Source: Semisulcospira habei (Eukaryota; Mollusca; Gastropoda; Semisulcospiridae). Taken from it: 64,000 nucleotides of DNA. The notes under the pieces were generated by a model. The model had not been told where the DNA came from, did no database searches, and saw only the letters and a list, made by a program, of their open reading frames with translations. How positions within the stretch are numbered: the stretch's first letter is position 1; each line of letters opens with the position of its first letter. The position numbers and the translations under genes are program-made. Positions 9,363 through 17,930 of the stretch are shown one piece after another. The stretch covers positions 182,697,250 through 182,761,249 of the forward strand of contig BTPG01000001.1 in NCBI GenBank assembly GCA_036245525.1, read 5' to 3'.

Positions 9363-10103
9363 TTATTTAATTTCCAACACAACACTAAAATCATGCATCA
9401 CAACTGGTTTGCCATCCTGATTAGTTACAGATAAACACAGTGACTCAAAGAAACTAGAACCTAATTTCTTAAACTGCAAATTAGGAAATCTAACAACTAC
9501 ACTTTCACAATAGGGTGCAGTTCCAGTAGGTAAGCATCTCAACAAAGTTGATGGTTTTCCATTGTGTACATTTTCAGTCGTGTTTAGTTCTTTTAAATAA
9601 ACATTTAGAAATGTGTGTACTGACAAATGAACAGGATATGTTCCAGTTATTTTAGTTACAACTGACGTATAATACCATCCACTAGTACCATTATCTGTAA
9701 AACCCATTACCCAATTTACAGGCATTGTATTTCTGTCTATTAAACCAAGTAAATATGCAAGTTCAGTTGAAAATAAAGGTATAGTGCCTGTAGGAATTTC
9801 TAATTCAACAAACAAGTTAGCCTGATTTAAAGTTGCTTTAATTTTTAAATTATTTTGAAACCATGTAGCTAAAGTACAAAAGTCATAATACCCAGATGGT
9901 ATAAAGTGTGTATTAGTGTCCAAGCCACTATTACCAGCATTAACATAACTCATATAAAAACTTGTATTATCCGTTACATTAAACCACTTTACTGTATAAA
10001 ACATTTCATGGATAGCCACAGCCTTGTTACCATCACGATTATCAATCCCATTAGTTAACCACACTGGTTTGCTTGTGTCAAGATTTGTTAAGGTAATGAA
10101 CAT
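9363..10103 (-). CDS. Minor capsid/penton-like candidate, 246 aa
   Basis: The start ATG at 10103 follows GATAATAAAA; the longer frame to 10208 merely reads through the homopolymer. The protein has the layout I associate with a family found beside polymerase genes in Polinton/adintovirus-like elements: an N-terminal half ending in PLFSTELAYLLGL, a middle segment like FLNVYLKELN...LLRCLP, and a beta-rich end SLCLSVTNQDGKPVV..FSVVLEIK. No signal peptide or membrane span. Beta-sandwich minor capsid or penton function is inferred from family style and its place next to the capsid genes. Confidence 0.6.
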   Translation of the reverse strand: MFITLTNLDTSKPVWLTNGIDNRDGNKAVAIHEMFYTVKWFNVTDNTSFYMSYVNAGNSGLDTNTHFIPSGYYDFCTLATWFQNNLKIKATLNQANLFVELEIPTGTIPLFSTELAYLLGLIDRNTMPVNWVMGFTDNGTSGWYYTSVVTKITGTYPVHLSVHTFLNVYLKELNTTENVHNGKPSTLLRCLPTGTAPYCESVVVRFPNLQFKKLGSSFFESLCLSVTNQDGKPVVMHDFSVVLEIK

Positions 10104-10140
10104 TTTTATTATCAAAAAAAAAAAAAAAAAAAAAAAAAGG
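10104..10140. promoter_or_regulatory. Divergent 37-bp intergenic region with A25 tract
   Basis: Only 37 bp separate the divergent starts at 10103 (minus) and 10141 (plus), and 25 of them are an uninterrupted A run (10114-10138). The minus gene has the AATAAAAATG context; the plus gene starts directly after AAAAGG. Any promoter for both genes must lie here or inside the genes. Confidence 0.5.
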
Positions 10141-11379
10141 ATGGAATTTAAATCACCAACAATTAATACTGTAAATGCATACCAATTTAATGTGGATGCC
10201 AAATACAATGTTGCACCAACTTATGAACAAAAAATAATTCAACTAAATCAGCTTGATATAGCTTTGTCTGAAGGAGATTTATTTCAAGTAAAAGTACCAA
10301 ATCCATTTGACCATTACCTAAACCCTCCAATTACAGATGACTCTACTGCAAGAAAGTGGTCTTCAAGCCCACTACAGATGTTTCAAAACCAACTTAACTT
10401 TGCTATACTATGCTCAACTACAGGCTGTGGCGTTTCTTTTACAGACCATTTGAATCACCCAAACAAACTGATTAAGTCTGTCTATCGTTTTCATGTTTAT
10501 TACCAGCTTAGAAGAATACTGTCAGAACTGCATACACCATTACCCACTGAATCCAGTTTCAACAGGTTTAACAATCCCATGGATTTGAAAGCATTTGAAC
10601 GGATCTGTAATGAATTTAACATCAGTACAAAGTATGACTTTACACAAAAACTTGATGATCACAAAGGCATGGGAACATTGTATTATGCTATGAGTCACAG
10701 ACAATACCCTCAAGATTATTACCCTGGTTACACTTCATTCTCATCAAAATCTGAAGTGTGGTTAGGCTCAATTGAACAGAAACAGTCTAATGTGTGGACC
10801 ACATTTATTTTAGATAAATCTGACGGGTTTACTCAAGCGGGAGTCGAGCGCGTCAATGAGTCTATCAGAACATATGTCTGGTGTTTACTAGGAGCACAAT
10901 CACTAACAAAATCAAACATTTTGAATGGAAGTGGTAAATTTGAAGCAAAAAAACAGTTTCTTGCAAATCTTGAAGATTCAATTAACTCAACAGTTGATCT
11001 CCCATCAAGCATGCAGCGTTACCAAGACGTTCTCAGATATGCTAGATCAAAAGTTGACTTTGTAGTTGGCATCGGGTTATACATGTTACCATCTGACCTT
11101 CAACTCCAAATGGGTACAATAACAAATTATAATAATGAAATCATTGTTGCAGGTGTTGGTCAAAAACTCGGTCTCAATCAATCTGTAAACTTAGGAGCAA
11201 CAACCACACACGTACAACCGTTAAAATCATTACAGATGGTAACACCCCCGACCCCGGCCCCAACACCGGCACTCATACAATCAGTACAGTCAACCCCTGA
11301 CACACATGAGTCGGAAAGAACTGCATTGGTAATAGGTCTAACAGGATTAGGGGTTTTACTTCTTTACCTGTTTCATTAA
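10141..11379 (+). CDS. Viral-like structural membrane-anchored protein candidate, 412 aa
   Basis: The start at 10141 follows the A25 tract; the in-frame extension to 10024 is antisense to the previous gene and discarded. The body (1-340) is mixed alpha/beta with no enzyme motif; the segment TSKYDFTQKLDDHKGMGTL and a Tyr/Pro-rich stretch RQYPQDYYPGY stand out. It ends with a Pro-rich stalk (VTPPTPAPTPAL) and a C-terminal hydrophobic anchor (residues about 393-412). A stalk plus anchor suggests a virion surface or internal-membrane protein. I do not recognise the family by name. Its stop overlaps the convergent gene by 24 bp. Confidence 0.7.
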   Translation: MEFKSPTINTVNAYQFNVDAKYNVAPTYEQKIIQLNQLDIALSEGDLFQVKVPNPFDHYLNPPITDDSTARKWSSSPLQMFQNQLNFAILCSTTGCGVSFTDHLNHPNKLIKSVYRFHVYYQLRRILSELHTPLPTESSFNRFNNPMDLKAFERICNEFNISTKYDFTQKLDDHKGMGTLYYAMSHRQYPQDYYPGYTSFSSKSEVWLGSIEQKQSNVWTTFILDKSDGFTQAGVERVNESIRTYVWCLLGAQSLTKSNILNGSGKFEAKKQFLANLEDSINSTVDLPSSMQRYQDVLRYARSKVDFVVGIGLYMLPSDLQLQMGTITNYNNEIIVAGVGQKLGLNQSVNLGATTTHVQPLKSLQMVTPPTPAPTPALIQSVQSTPDTHESERTALVIGLTGLGVLLLYLFH

Positions 11380-11926
11380 ATAACCCACTATCAATCCTCC
11401 TACTGTCACCAAAAAGACCCACACATGTTCTGCCATAAACCCTACTGCCTTTGCCGCTGTACTAATCAGCCAACTTACAACAGTGCCTATAATGCTAGGC
11501 AACGAGTCTACTGCTTTCAGAGCTAATTTTTTAAGCAAGTCTGATAAATGAGACAACTGTTTTTTTACCCACGACTGTAAATCTTTTGGGTCCGATGGAG
11601 TTGGAGGGGCAGGTGGAGCTGGACTACTACCTGGTCCTCCCGTTACAGCCAACACAATAGTACTAATAATAAATCCCAGAGCTGTAATTAAACTTGCAAT
11701 TGTGATACCCTGTTCTCTAAAAAGTGTTTTTAATCTCTCAGACAGAGTAGTGTCTTCATTAAGTATTTTTTGAATAGTTTCTCTAATTCTGTTGACCTGT
11801 GTTTTCAGTTTTTGTCTACCATTATCAACTAATTCTAACCTAGCATCTCTTTCTATATACAAATCTTTTAATCTACGCTGTATTCTTTCTTTTATTTCAA
11901 TGTCATAATTTTTATTGTCAGCTGTA
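11356..11926 (-). pseudogene. Viral-like membrane protein, C-terminal part of split gene
   Basis: The open frame continues upstream of the first ATG-like position to about 11931, without its own good start. It begins with charged coiled-coil text (IKERIQRRLKDLYIERDARLEL), then RTLFREQGITIASLITALGFIISTIVLAVTGG (first membrane span), a Pro-rich linker, and two more hydrophobic segments ending YLMKQVKK. As I recall the family, members in cnidarian and other elements carry this block fused behind the domain encoded at 11927-12583. The break is at a run of 12 T's (11932-11943), so a one-base indel there is the likely cause. Confidence 0.65.
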
Positions 11927-12583
11927 TCAAGTTTTTTTTTTTTCCATTTCTATTTGTTTATCAAGTTCACTAAGTTTGACTACATTATTTACCATCTCAC
12001 CCCTTGTTGACTGTAGTGCTTTATCCAACGCAGCTATCTCACGCAATGTAAAAGAAGATTCACCTATTTGTAAAGGATGGTCATTAATTGTTTTTATAGC
12101 ATCATTTATAAATGATGTTTCTTGATTTACCGTGTTTGCTATTTCTGGTAGTTTTGTGTTATCAGCCATATCAATCTCTTGCCCAGTCGGTAATTTTGAT
12201 TGCGCATCATTTAGAGCTCTAGCAACTCTAGGTGGTATCCTTCTTTCACCAATACCAAGTTGACGCAAGGCGCCAACACCTCCTTCACCTCTGATTGTAC
12301 TTAAAGCTTTAAACCTACTGGGGTCTCTTTTCTTAGTCAATCGTATTTTTCCTTTGTCAACAGTTTTTAAATATAAGTGTCCTTTATCATATTCAAACTG
12401 ATTAGGATCTATTACATCTGGGTGAGCACCAACACTGTCATAAAATGAGTTTACTTTATCTTTTAACAGTTCATGATACATAATAGAAGTAGTTACCATT
12501 CCAGTCATATCTGTGATACTGGTATCATAGTCATTCATGTCATCCATTTCAAAATCTTCATGATTAAATCCTCCCGCTGCCAT
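11927..12583 (-). pseudogene. Viral-like protein, N-terminal part of split gene (218 aa before break)
   Basis: Starts at ATG 12583, divergent from the capsid gene. Acidic N-terminus, then a basic stretch (GKIRLTKKRDPSRFK), a GEGGVGALRQLGIGERR segment, and a C-terminal helical region (FTLREIAALDKALQSTRGEMVNNVVKLSELDKQIEME) that runs into lysines encoded by the A12 homopolymer and then stops. The helical text continues in another frame at 11356-11926, so the two are most simply one gene. The break may be real decay or a sequencing error. Function unknown; a membrane-linked virion protein is plausible. Confidence 0.65.
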
Positions 12584-12623
12584 TGTTTTATTAATTTATT
12601 ATTTTTTATTGTGCATAATAAAA
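12584..12623. promoter_or_regulatory. Divergent 40-bp intergenic region
   Basis: This separates the minus-strand start at 12583 (context TTAATAAAACAATG) from the plus-strand start at 12624 (context CATAATAAAAATG). It is almost purely A/T, consistent with a compact bidirectional viral promoter. Confidence 0.45.
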
Positions 12624-13907
12624 ATGACACAGATTTATGGATCAAAGTTAGACCCATTCAGAAAACTACGTGAGCCCCTGGGTGTTAAGGGCATTCGACA
12701 AACAATAGTCATCACGAACAATCCAAGTACCATAGACCAGAACCAAACACTTACAGTTAAGTTTCCAAACCTAGGACCCAGTGACGTTATTGTTCCTGGC
12801 ACTGCACGCCTAGCATTTAATATTGAACTATCATCAGACGCAGACGTGAACAGAACACTAGTTAACAATCTTGGTAGAGCAATTGTTAGAACTATTAAAG
12901 TAAAACTTGAAGGACAGGAAGTGTTTAGTCTTGATGACTCAGATGTATTCTACTGTTACAAAGACCTTTGGCTAACAAAAGAAGAACGAGAAGACCGTAT
13001 TTACCAAGGCATACAGCCAGATAATGTTGGTAAACTTCGAATCGACGCCGGAGATAAAGTAACTAATACAGCCATGGATGTTATAATGGCTGAAACATAT
13101 GGATCCAGATTCTACATTCCACTTGAGTTTGAAATCCTAACAGCTCATCTGCCTTATTATCAAGGAGCACTGAATGACCGTCTGAGCTTTGAACTAACTT
13201 TCAATGACTACTCCAAAGTTATAAAATCATCTACCACAGATGCAACATATAAGATCTCTAACATTTCCTTGGAATATGAAATTGTTACACATACTGAACT
13301 AGCCAGACTCATTCAAAATCTATACCAGTCAAGACTTCCAATTTATTATGACCGTGTGATTAGACATAGTTTAATACCCAAAGACAAAAGCGACCCAATG
13401 TGGAACATAAACTTGAACACGCCTGCCAGGTCACTGAAAGGTATTCTTATGTTGTTTGTTGAACCGGTGAGTCCATACAAAAGAGATTCAGAAAAATTCT
13501 ACAATCCTAAGATTACACATTTGTCCTGCACAATCGAAGGCCGTCCTAATCAAGTGTACGCGTCTGGAATGTTACCTTATCAACACTACGACGAGATCAC
13601 AAAGTATTTTGCAGGTGGAAGGATTAGAGATAAACCAGCAAACATTGCGTGCAAAGATCTACATCTGTATGATGTTAGGATCGGACAATACCTGACAAAC
13701 AAATATGCACTGTGGCTAGACCTTCGTAGTACAGATGACGATTATCTTCATGGGTCAGGACGAACTGTCGAGAATGGTAGTGATGGAATAACAATTCAGA
13801 TACAAAAGAAGGTTGAAAAAGCCGAAGCCATAAACGTATATTTGTATCTAATTTATGACGCACAACTCAATATTGCAGAAAGCAGACTGAGTGGACACAT
13901 ATATTAA
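12624..13907 (+). CDS. Major capsid protein candidate (double jelly-roll type), 427 aa
   Basis: The start at 12624 (MTQIYGSK) follows CATAATAAAA. The sequence has the features of Polinton/adintovirus-type double-jelly-roll capsids: an early strand-rich domain (VPGTARLAFNIEL), VNNLGRAIVRTIKVKLEGQEVFSLDDSDVF, then RFYIPLEFEI...LPYYQGALNDRLSFELTF at the domain junction (compare the 'PL.F......LPL.ALQYH' layout of NCLDV capsids), and a second strand-rich domain ending IYLYLIYDAQLNI. No membrane span. Length fits the family. It lies directly upstream of the packaging ATPase. The fold call is motif-based; structure prediction would settle it. Confidence 0.68.
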   Translation: MTQIYGSKLDPFRKLREPLGVKGIRQTIVITNNPSTIDQNQTLTVKFPNLGPSDVIVPGTARLAFNIELSSDADVNRTLVNNLGRAIVRTIKVKLEGQEVFSLDDSDVFYCYKDLWLTKEEREDRIYQGIQPDNVGKLRIDAGDKVTNTAMDVIMAETYGSRFYIPLEFEILTAHLPYYQGALNDRLSFELTFNDYSKVIKSSTTDATYKISNISLEYEIVTHTELARLIQNLYQSRLPIYYDRVIRHSLIPKDKSDPMWNINLNTPARSLKGILMLFVEPVSPYKRDSEKFYNPKITHLSCTIEGRPNQVYASGMLPYQHYDEITKYFAGGRIRDKPANIACKDLHLYDVRIGQYLTNKYALWLDLRSTDDDYLHGSGRTVENGSDGITIQIQKKVEKAEAINVYLYLIYDAQLNIAESRLSGHIY

Positions 13908-13926
13908 AATTATATTGTGTATTAAA

Positions 13927-14532
13927 ATGAACCTAATGACCCTTGACCCACACTGTGGCTTATTTTGTGGTGCGACAGGGTGTGGTAAAACTGAATTTGT
14001 ACTTAACCTCTTACAAACAAGATACATACACCACTTTGAAAACATTGTAATATTTTGTCCAACAATAAAACACAACAAAGCTTATCACAACCGTTTTTTT
14101 ATTTGGACTGACAACAACATTTACTTAGTTGACCCTGAAAAGAAACTGAATGACTACCTACAATATTTTTACAAGCAATTTGAAGGACAGCCAACATTGT
14201 TTATAGTTGATGACTGCTCAGCAGAGAAAGACATTGTCAAAAAGAGAAACACTCTAGCAGAACTTGCTTTCAGTGGTAGACACGCAAACATCAGTGTTTG
14301 GATTCTCACTCAGAAATATAATGCTGTACTAAAAGATTTTCGAGAACAGTTAAAGTTTATCTGTTTGTTTTACTGTAAGGATCGTGACAGCTTCGAAGAC
14401 TGTCTCAGAGAAAACGATGTCATTCCAAATAAGCAAGAACGGGATGATGTAAAAAATAAACTGAAATCAACTAAGCATCTAAAGCTCATTTTAAAGACAG
14501 ATCAACCCACTGGATATGGGTTAGTAAATTAA
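13927..14532 (+). CDS. A32/FtsK-HerA-type genome-packaging ATPase, 201 aa
   Basis: The Walker A motif GATGCGKT is at residues 15-22 and Walker B LFIVDD at 91-96. A conserved SGRHANISVWILTQ segment at 116-129 corresponds to the sensor/motif region of the HerA/A32 superfamily. Such ATPases pump viral DNA into preformed capsids. The start at 13927 follows TATTAAA, 19 bp after the capsid stop; the 12-codon in-frame extension overlaps the capsid gene. The frame is intact with all catalytic residues. Length is close to the small Polinton/poxvirus-type packaging ATPases. Confidence 0.85.
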   Translation: MNLMTLDPHCGLFCGATGCGKTEFVLNLLQTRYIHHFENIVIFCPTIKHNKAYHNRFFIWTDNNIYLVDPEKKLNDYLQYFYKQFEGQPTLFIVDDCSAEKDIVKKRNTLAELAFSGRHANISVWILTQKYNAVLKDFREQLKFICLFYCKDRDSFEDCLRENDVIPNKQERDDVKNKLKSTKHLKLILKTDQPTGYGLVN

Positions 14533-14548
14533 TTTATCTTTTGGGTTT

Positions 14549-14558
14549 GTCTATAAAA
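14549..14558 (+). promoter_or_regulatory. TATAAAA-type start element
   Basis: TTTGTCTATAAAAATG puts TATAAAA directly against the ATG at 14559. Confidence 0.45.
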
Positions 14559-14954
14559 ATGACGGACGGACAAGAGGATCAAAATTGGCCTATTGGTAAA
14601 TTCATGGATATTACATCGAGTTTCAGGGGTTTTATGCTTATTAGTGACTTAAAAACACAAGTTAGACGCCCTTTTTCAACACTCCCAACACCGATGAAGA
14701 TGTACATGACATATAGTTTTTATCTTGGATATTCTAATACTTTTCCACTTTATAATAATAGGACAACATATTTTTTAGTTTATGATGCTAAATCTGACTG
14801 GTTTAAGATTATGTGTTTACAAATATACAATCAAATAAAAAAAGAAAATAAAAATGTTAAATTTATTACTGTCAATAAAACAGTATTACACATGCAAAAG
14901 CTTGAACATGATACCACAAAAGACATATCAATGAAGTGGCTTATTAGTTGGTGA
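14559..14954 (+). CDS. Unknown viral-like protein, 131 aa
   Basis: The start at 14559 is preferred over 14541 because of the TATAAAAATG context. The N-terminus is acidic (MTDGQEDQNWPIGK), the middle is Tyr/Phe-rich (YMTYSFYLGYSNTFPLY), and the C-terminus is Lys-rich. No catalytic pattern of an adenain-type protease is present. It sits between the ATPase and polymerase on the same strand, with an AATAAA at about 14983 downstream. Function not recognised. Confidence 0.6.
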   Translation: MTDGQEDQNWPIGKFMDITSSFRGFMLISDLKTQVRRPFSTLPTPMKMYMTYSFYLGYSNTFPLYNNRTTYFLVYDAKSDWFKIMCLQIYNQIKKENKNVKFITVNKTVLHMQKLEHDTTKDISMKWLISW

Positions 14955-15046
14955 TTAATTTTGTCTATTATATAGATTTTAGTCAATAAAGTGCCATTTT
15001 CATTATATAATTTTCTATTTATTTTTTTGTCGGACAAATAAAAAAG

Positions 15047-17380
15047 ATGGACAACCATCAAAGATTAAGAAACGTGTTTCACACAATTGACTTACCTATA
15101 TCTAATTATTTTAATGTATATGAATCAATAGAAAGCTCTTTTACCGTAATACAAGAAAATCTTCTTTCTGGTAGTATAAAAATTCAGATTGTTGCAAAAA
15201 TAGAATTTAGAAGGGAATCTGGACAAGTTATTATTTCATATATTTCAACGAGACAACACACAGTTAATTCAAGAAGAGAATTAAAAAGAGTGTTTAGAGA
15301 AAGATTGTTGCCTGACTTTCTTGAAGCAATTGATAGGGCAAAAATAAGTGGATCTGGTTGGCATGAAGGTTATGTACTTGAACTTCAACTAAAGCAGTCA
15401 AGATATCATCCTATTTTAGGCAAATCATGGATACCACTGCCGGCAGAGGTTGCAAACAAAAAGGCTGTAGTCAATATTCAAAACAATGATAATTTATGTT
15501 TTATGTGGTGTGTGCTTGCCAAACTGCATTTTGTAAAAATAAAACCTGATCGTGTATCTAACTACACCAAATTTGTAAACGAACTCAACTTCAGTGGTAT
15601 AGATTTTCCTGTTAAAATAGAGGATATAGACTTGTTTGAAAAACTAAATCCTGGTATATCTGTAAACGTGTATATATGGGATAATGACTCTGAGAACAAG
15701 TTACAACCAATTAGAGTGTCACCAATTGCCCCAACCTACGGACAGTCAGAAGATAAGCATGTTGACATGTTACTAATAAGCTCTGGTGATAACTTTCACT
15801 ACACAATTATCAGAAGTATGTCAAGACTAATTCATCATACAACAAAACATAATGGTAAACAGGAATTTTGTAAAAAATGTTTACAAAGGTTTTCTTCTAT
15901 TGCAGTAGCAAATAAACATGTTTTAAATTGTAGGTCTGTTGATGACGTACAAACAGTACTTAAGTATCCAGAGCCTGGTACTAAAGTACATTTTTGTAAC
16001 TATAAAAATCAGCAAAAGCTACCGTTTGTAGTGTATGCTGATTTTGAATCACTGGTTGTTCCATATGATGGTCCTGTTCCAGATTCATTACCAAAGACAA
16101 TAAAGTTGAGTGATCAAGTAGTGTGTTCTTTCGGGTATATTTTTGTTATGTCAGACGGTCAGCATTCAGAACCTGTTATTTACAGGGGAAAAAATGCATC
16201 AGCTATGTTTTTGTCAGAAATGAGACAACTGTATAACAAGGTATTTGATTATTTGAAAAATTGTCAAAAGACTTTGGTTATGACAGAAGAAGACAAACAT
16301 AATTTTGATACAGCTGAGATGTGTTGGATTTGTGAACAACCTTTAGAGGGTGATAAAGTTCGTGACCATGATCACATAACTGGGCGTTACAGAGGAGCTG
16401 CACATAATAATTGTAACTTGTTATTAAAAATAGATCCTAAGACATACAAGTTACCAATCTTTTTTCACAATCTGAAGGGATATGATTCACACATTATCAT
16501 GCAGGCTGTAGACGAGTCGTACAAAAAAATTAGTTGTATTGCCCAGACAACTGAGAAATACTTGACTTTTAGGTTAGATAAATTAGCATTTTATGACTCC
16601 ATGCAACATTTGTCTTTAGGTCTTGCTAGTCTGGCAGAAGGACTGACTGAGTATCCAATAACAAGTAAATATTTTGAACCAGACTTGATTAAGAAAGGTG
16701 TCTATCCGTATGAGTACATCGATCACTGGGTAGTTTTTGAAGAAAGGAGTCTTCCACCAAAAGAAAATTTTTTTTCTACACTAATTGGTAAAGGTATTTC
16801 TGACTCTGAATACCAACATGCACTTGATGCGTGGGATAAGTTAGGGTGTGAAACTATTGGTGACTACCATGACCAATACTTGAAAGCTGATGTTTGCTTG
16901 CTAGCAGATGTATTTGAAAGTTATCGTGAAAAGGGTTTGTTGCACTACAGTCTTGACCCTGCTTGTTACATCACTAGTCCTGGCATGACATGGGATGCAT
17001 TTTTGAAATCCAGTAAAATATTTATAGACCTGTTGTATGATCGTACGATGGGTGAAATGGTGGAACGTGGATTGAGGGGTGGCATTAGTATTGCAGCAAA
17101 CAATTATGGCAAGGCCAACAACAAATATCTTGACGACTTTGACCCCTCAATGTCAAGGTCATTTATTACGTACTTGGATGCTAATAATTTGTATGGATTT
17201 GCAATGTGTGAATTGTTGCCATTAAAAAACTTTTGTTTGTATGATTTGTCACAGTATGGCATAAAAAAATTAACAAAATATATTATGGATCGAGGTCAAA
17301 ATGATGAAAAGGGTTGGATCTTTGAAGTAGACTTAGAGTATCCACGCCATTTACATGATTACCATAATGATATCCATTAG
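15047..17380 (+). pseudogene. Protein-primed-type family B DNA polymerase, main part (777 codons)
   Basis: Starts at ATG 15047. In order: a 300-residue N-terminal region with a CKKCLQRF-type zinc-binding pair near 275-300; exonuclease motif I ADFES (Asp332); a recombination-endonuclease-VII-like zinc finger (C426, C429, H441-D-H443, then HNNCN); exonuclease II NLKGYDSH (Asp480); and polymerase motif A YLDANNLYG (Asp711). This is the arrangement of polymerases of Polinton/adintovirus-like elements. The frame is lost near 17370 by a one-base deletion and resumes 13 bases downstream in another frame. It replicates linear element DNA from a protein primer in relatives. Confidence 0.88.
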
Positions 17381-17930
17381 CAGTTGAGAAACTGAGTTTG
17401 ACTGGGAAAAAAGAAGACACCAAACTTGTACCAAATTTAAATGACAAATTCAATTACGTTTGTCACTACCGCTTGCTGCAGTTTTACATCAGACATGGGT
17501 TAGTATTAAAGAAAGTTCACAGAGGAATTCAATTTGATCAGAGTGCTTTCATGAAAGATTACATAATGAAGAACACAACATTGCGTGCAAGAGATGGCAA
17601 CACTGCATTTGACAAAGACTTCTTTAAGCTCATGAACAATGCCTGTTTTGGTAAGACTATGGAAAATCCTCATCACCGCAAAGATGTGAGACTGGTCACA
17701 ACTGAATCGGGTGCAATTAAACTTACAAGTAAGCCTCAGTACACAGGGTATAAAGAATTTCATTCATCATTGTATGCAGTGTCACTCAAAAAAAAGATTG
17801 TTAAACTGGATAAGCCAGTATTTATTGGTATGGCAATTCTTGAGTTGTCAAAACTGTTGATGCTTGAATTTTATTATGATTACTTCAAACCAAAGTATCC
17901 TGAGTGTCGATTGTTATACACTGACATTGT
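17381..17930 (+). pseudogene. Family B DNA polymerase, continuation cut at motif C
   Basis: The shifted frame continues with the palm/fingers region. Motif B appears as KLMNNACFGKTMEN, followed by FIGMAILELSKLLM and ending LLYTD. LLYTD is the beginning of catalytic motif C (normally DTDS), and here the second Asp/Ser is replaced by noncoding dispersed repeat sequence. The open frame to 17988 after that is chance. The thumb and C-terminal priming-related regions, and anything beyond, are absent, so the gene is inactive as it stands. Confidence 0.85.

Noticed and set aside
10024..10140. N-terminal extension of the 412-aa ORF through the poly(A) tract
   Set aside because: It is antisense to the neighbouring coding start and gives a polylysine run; the ATG at 10141 is a better start.
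13675..13863. Minus-strand ORF opposite the capsid gene
   Set aside because: Shadow of the capsid frame with no motif or start context.
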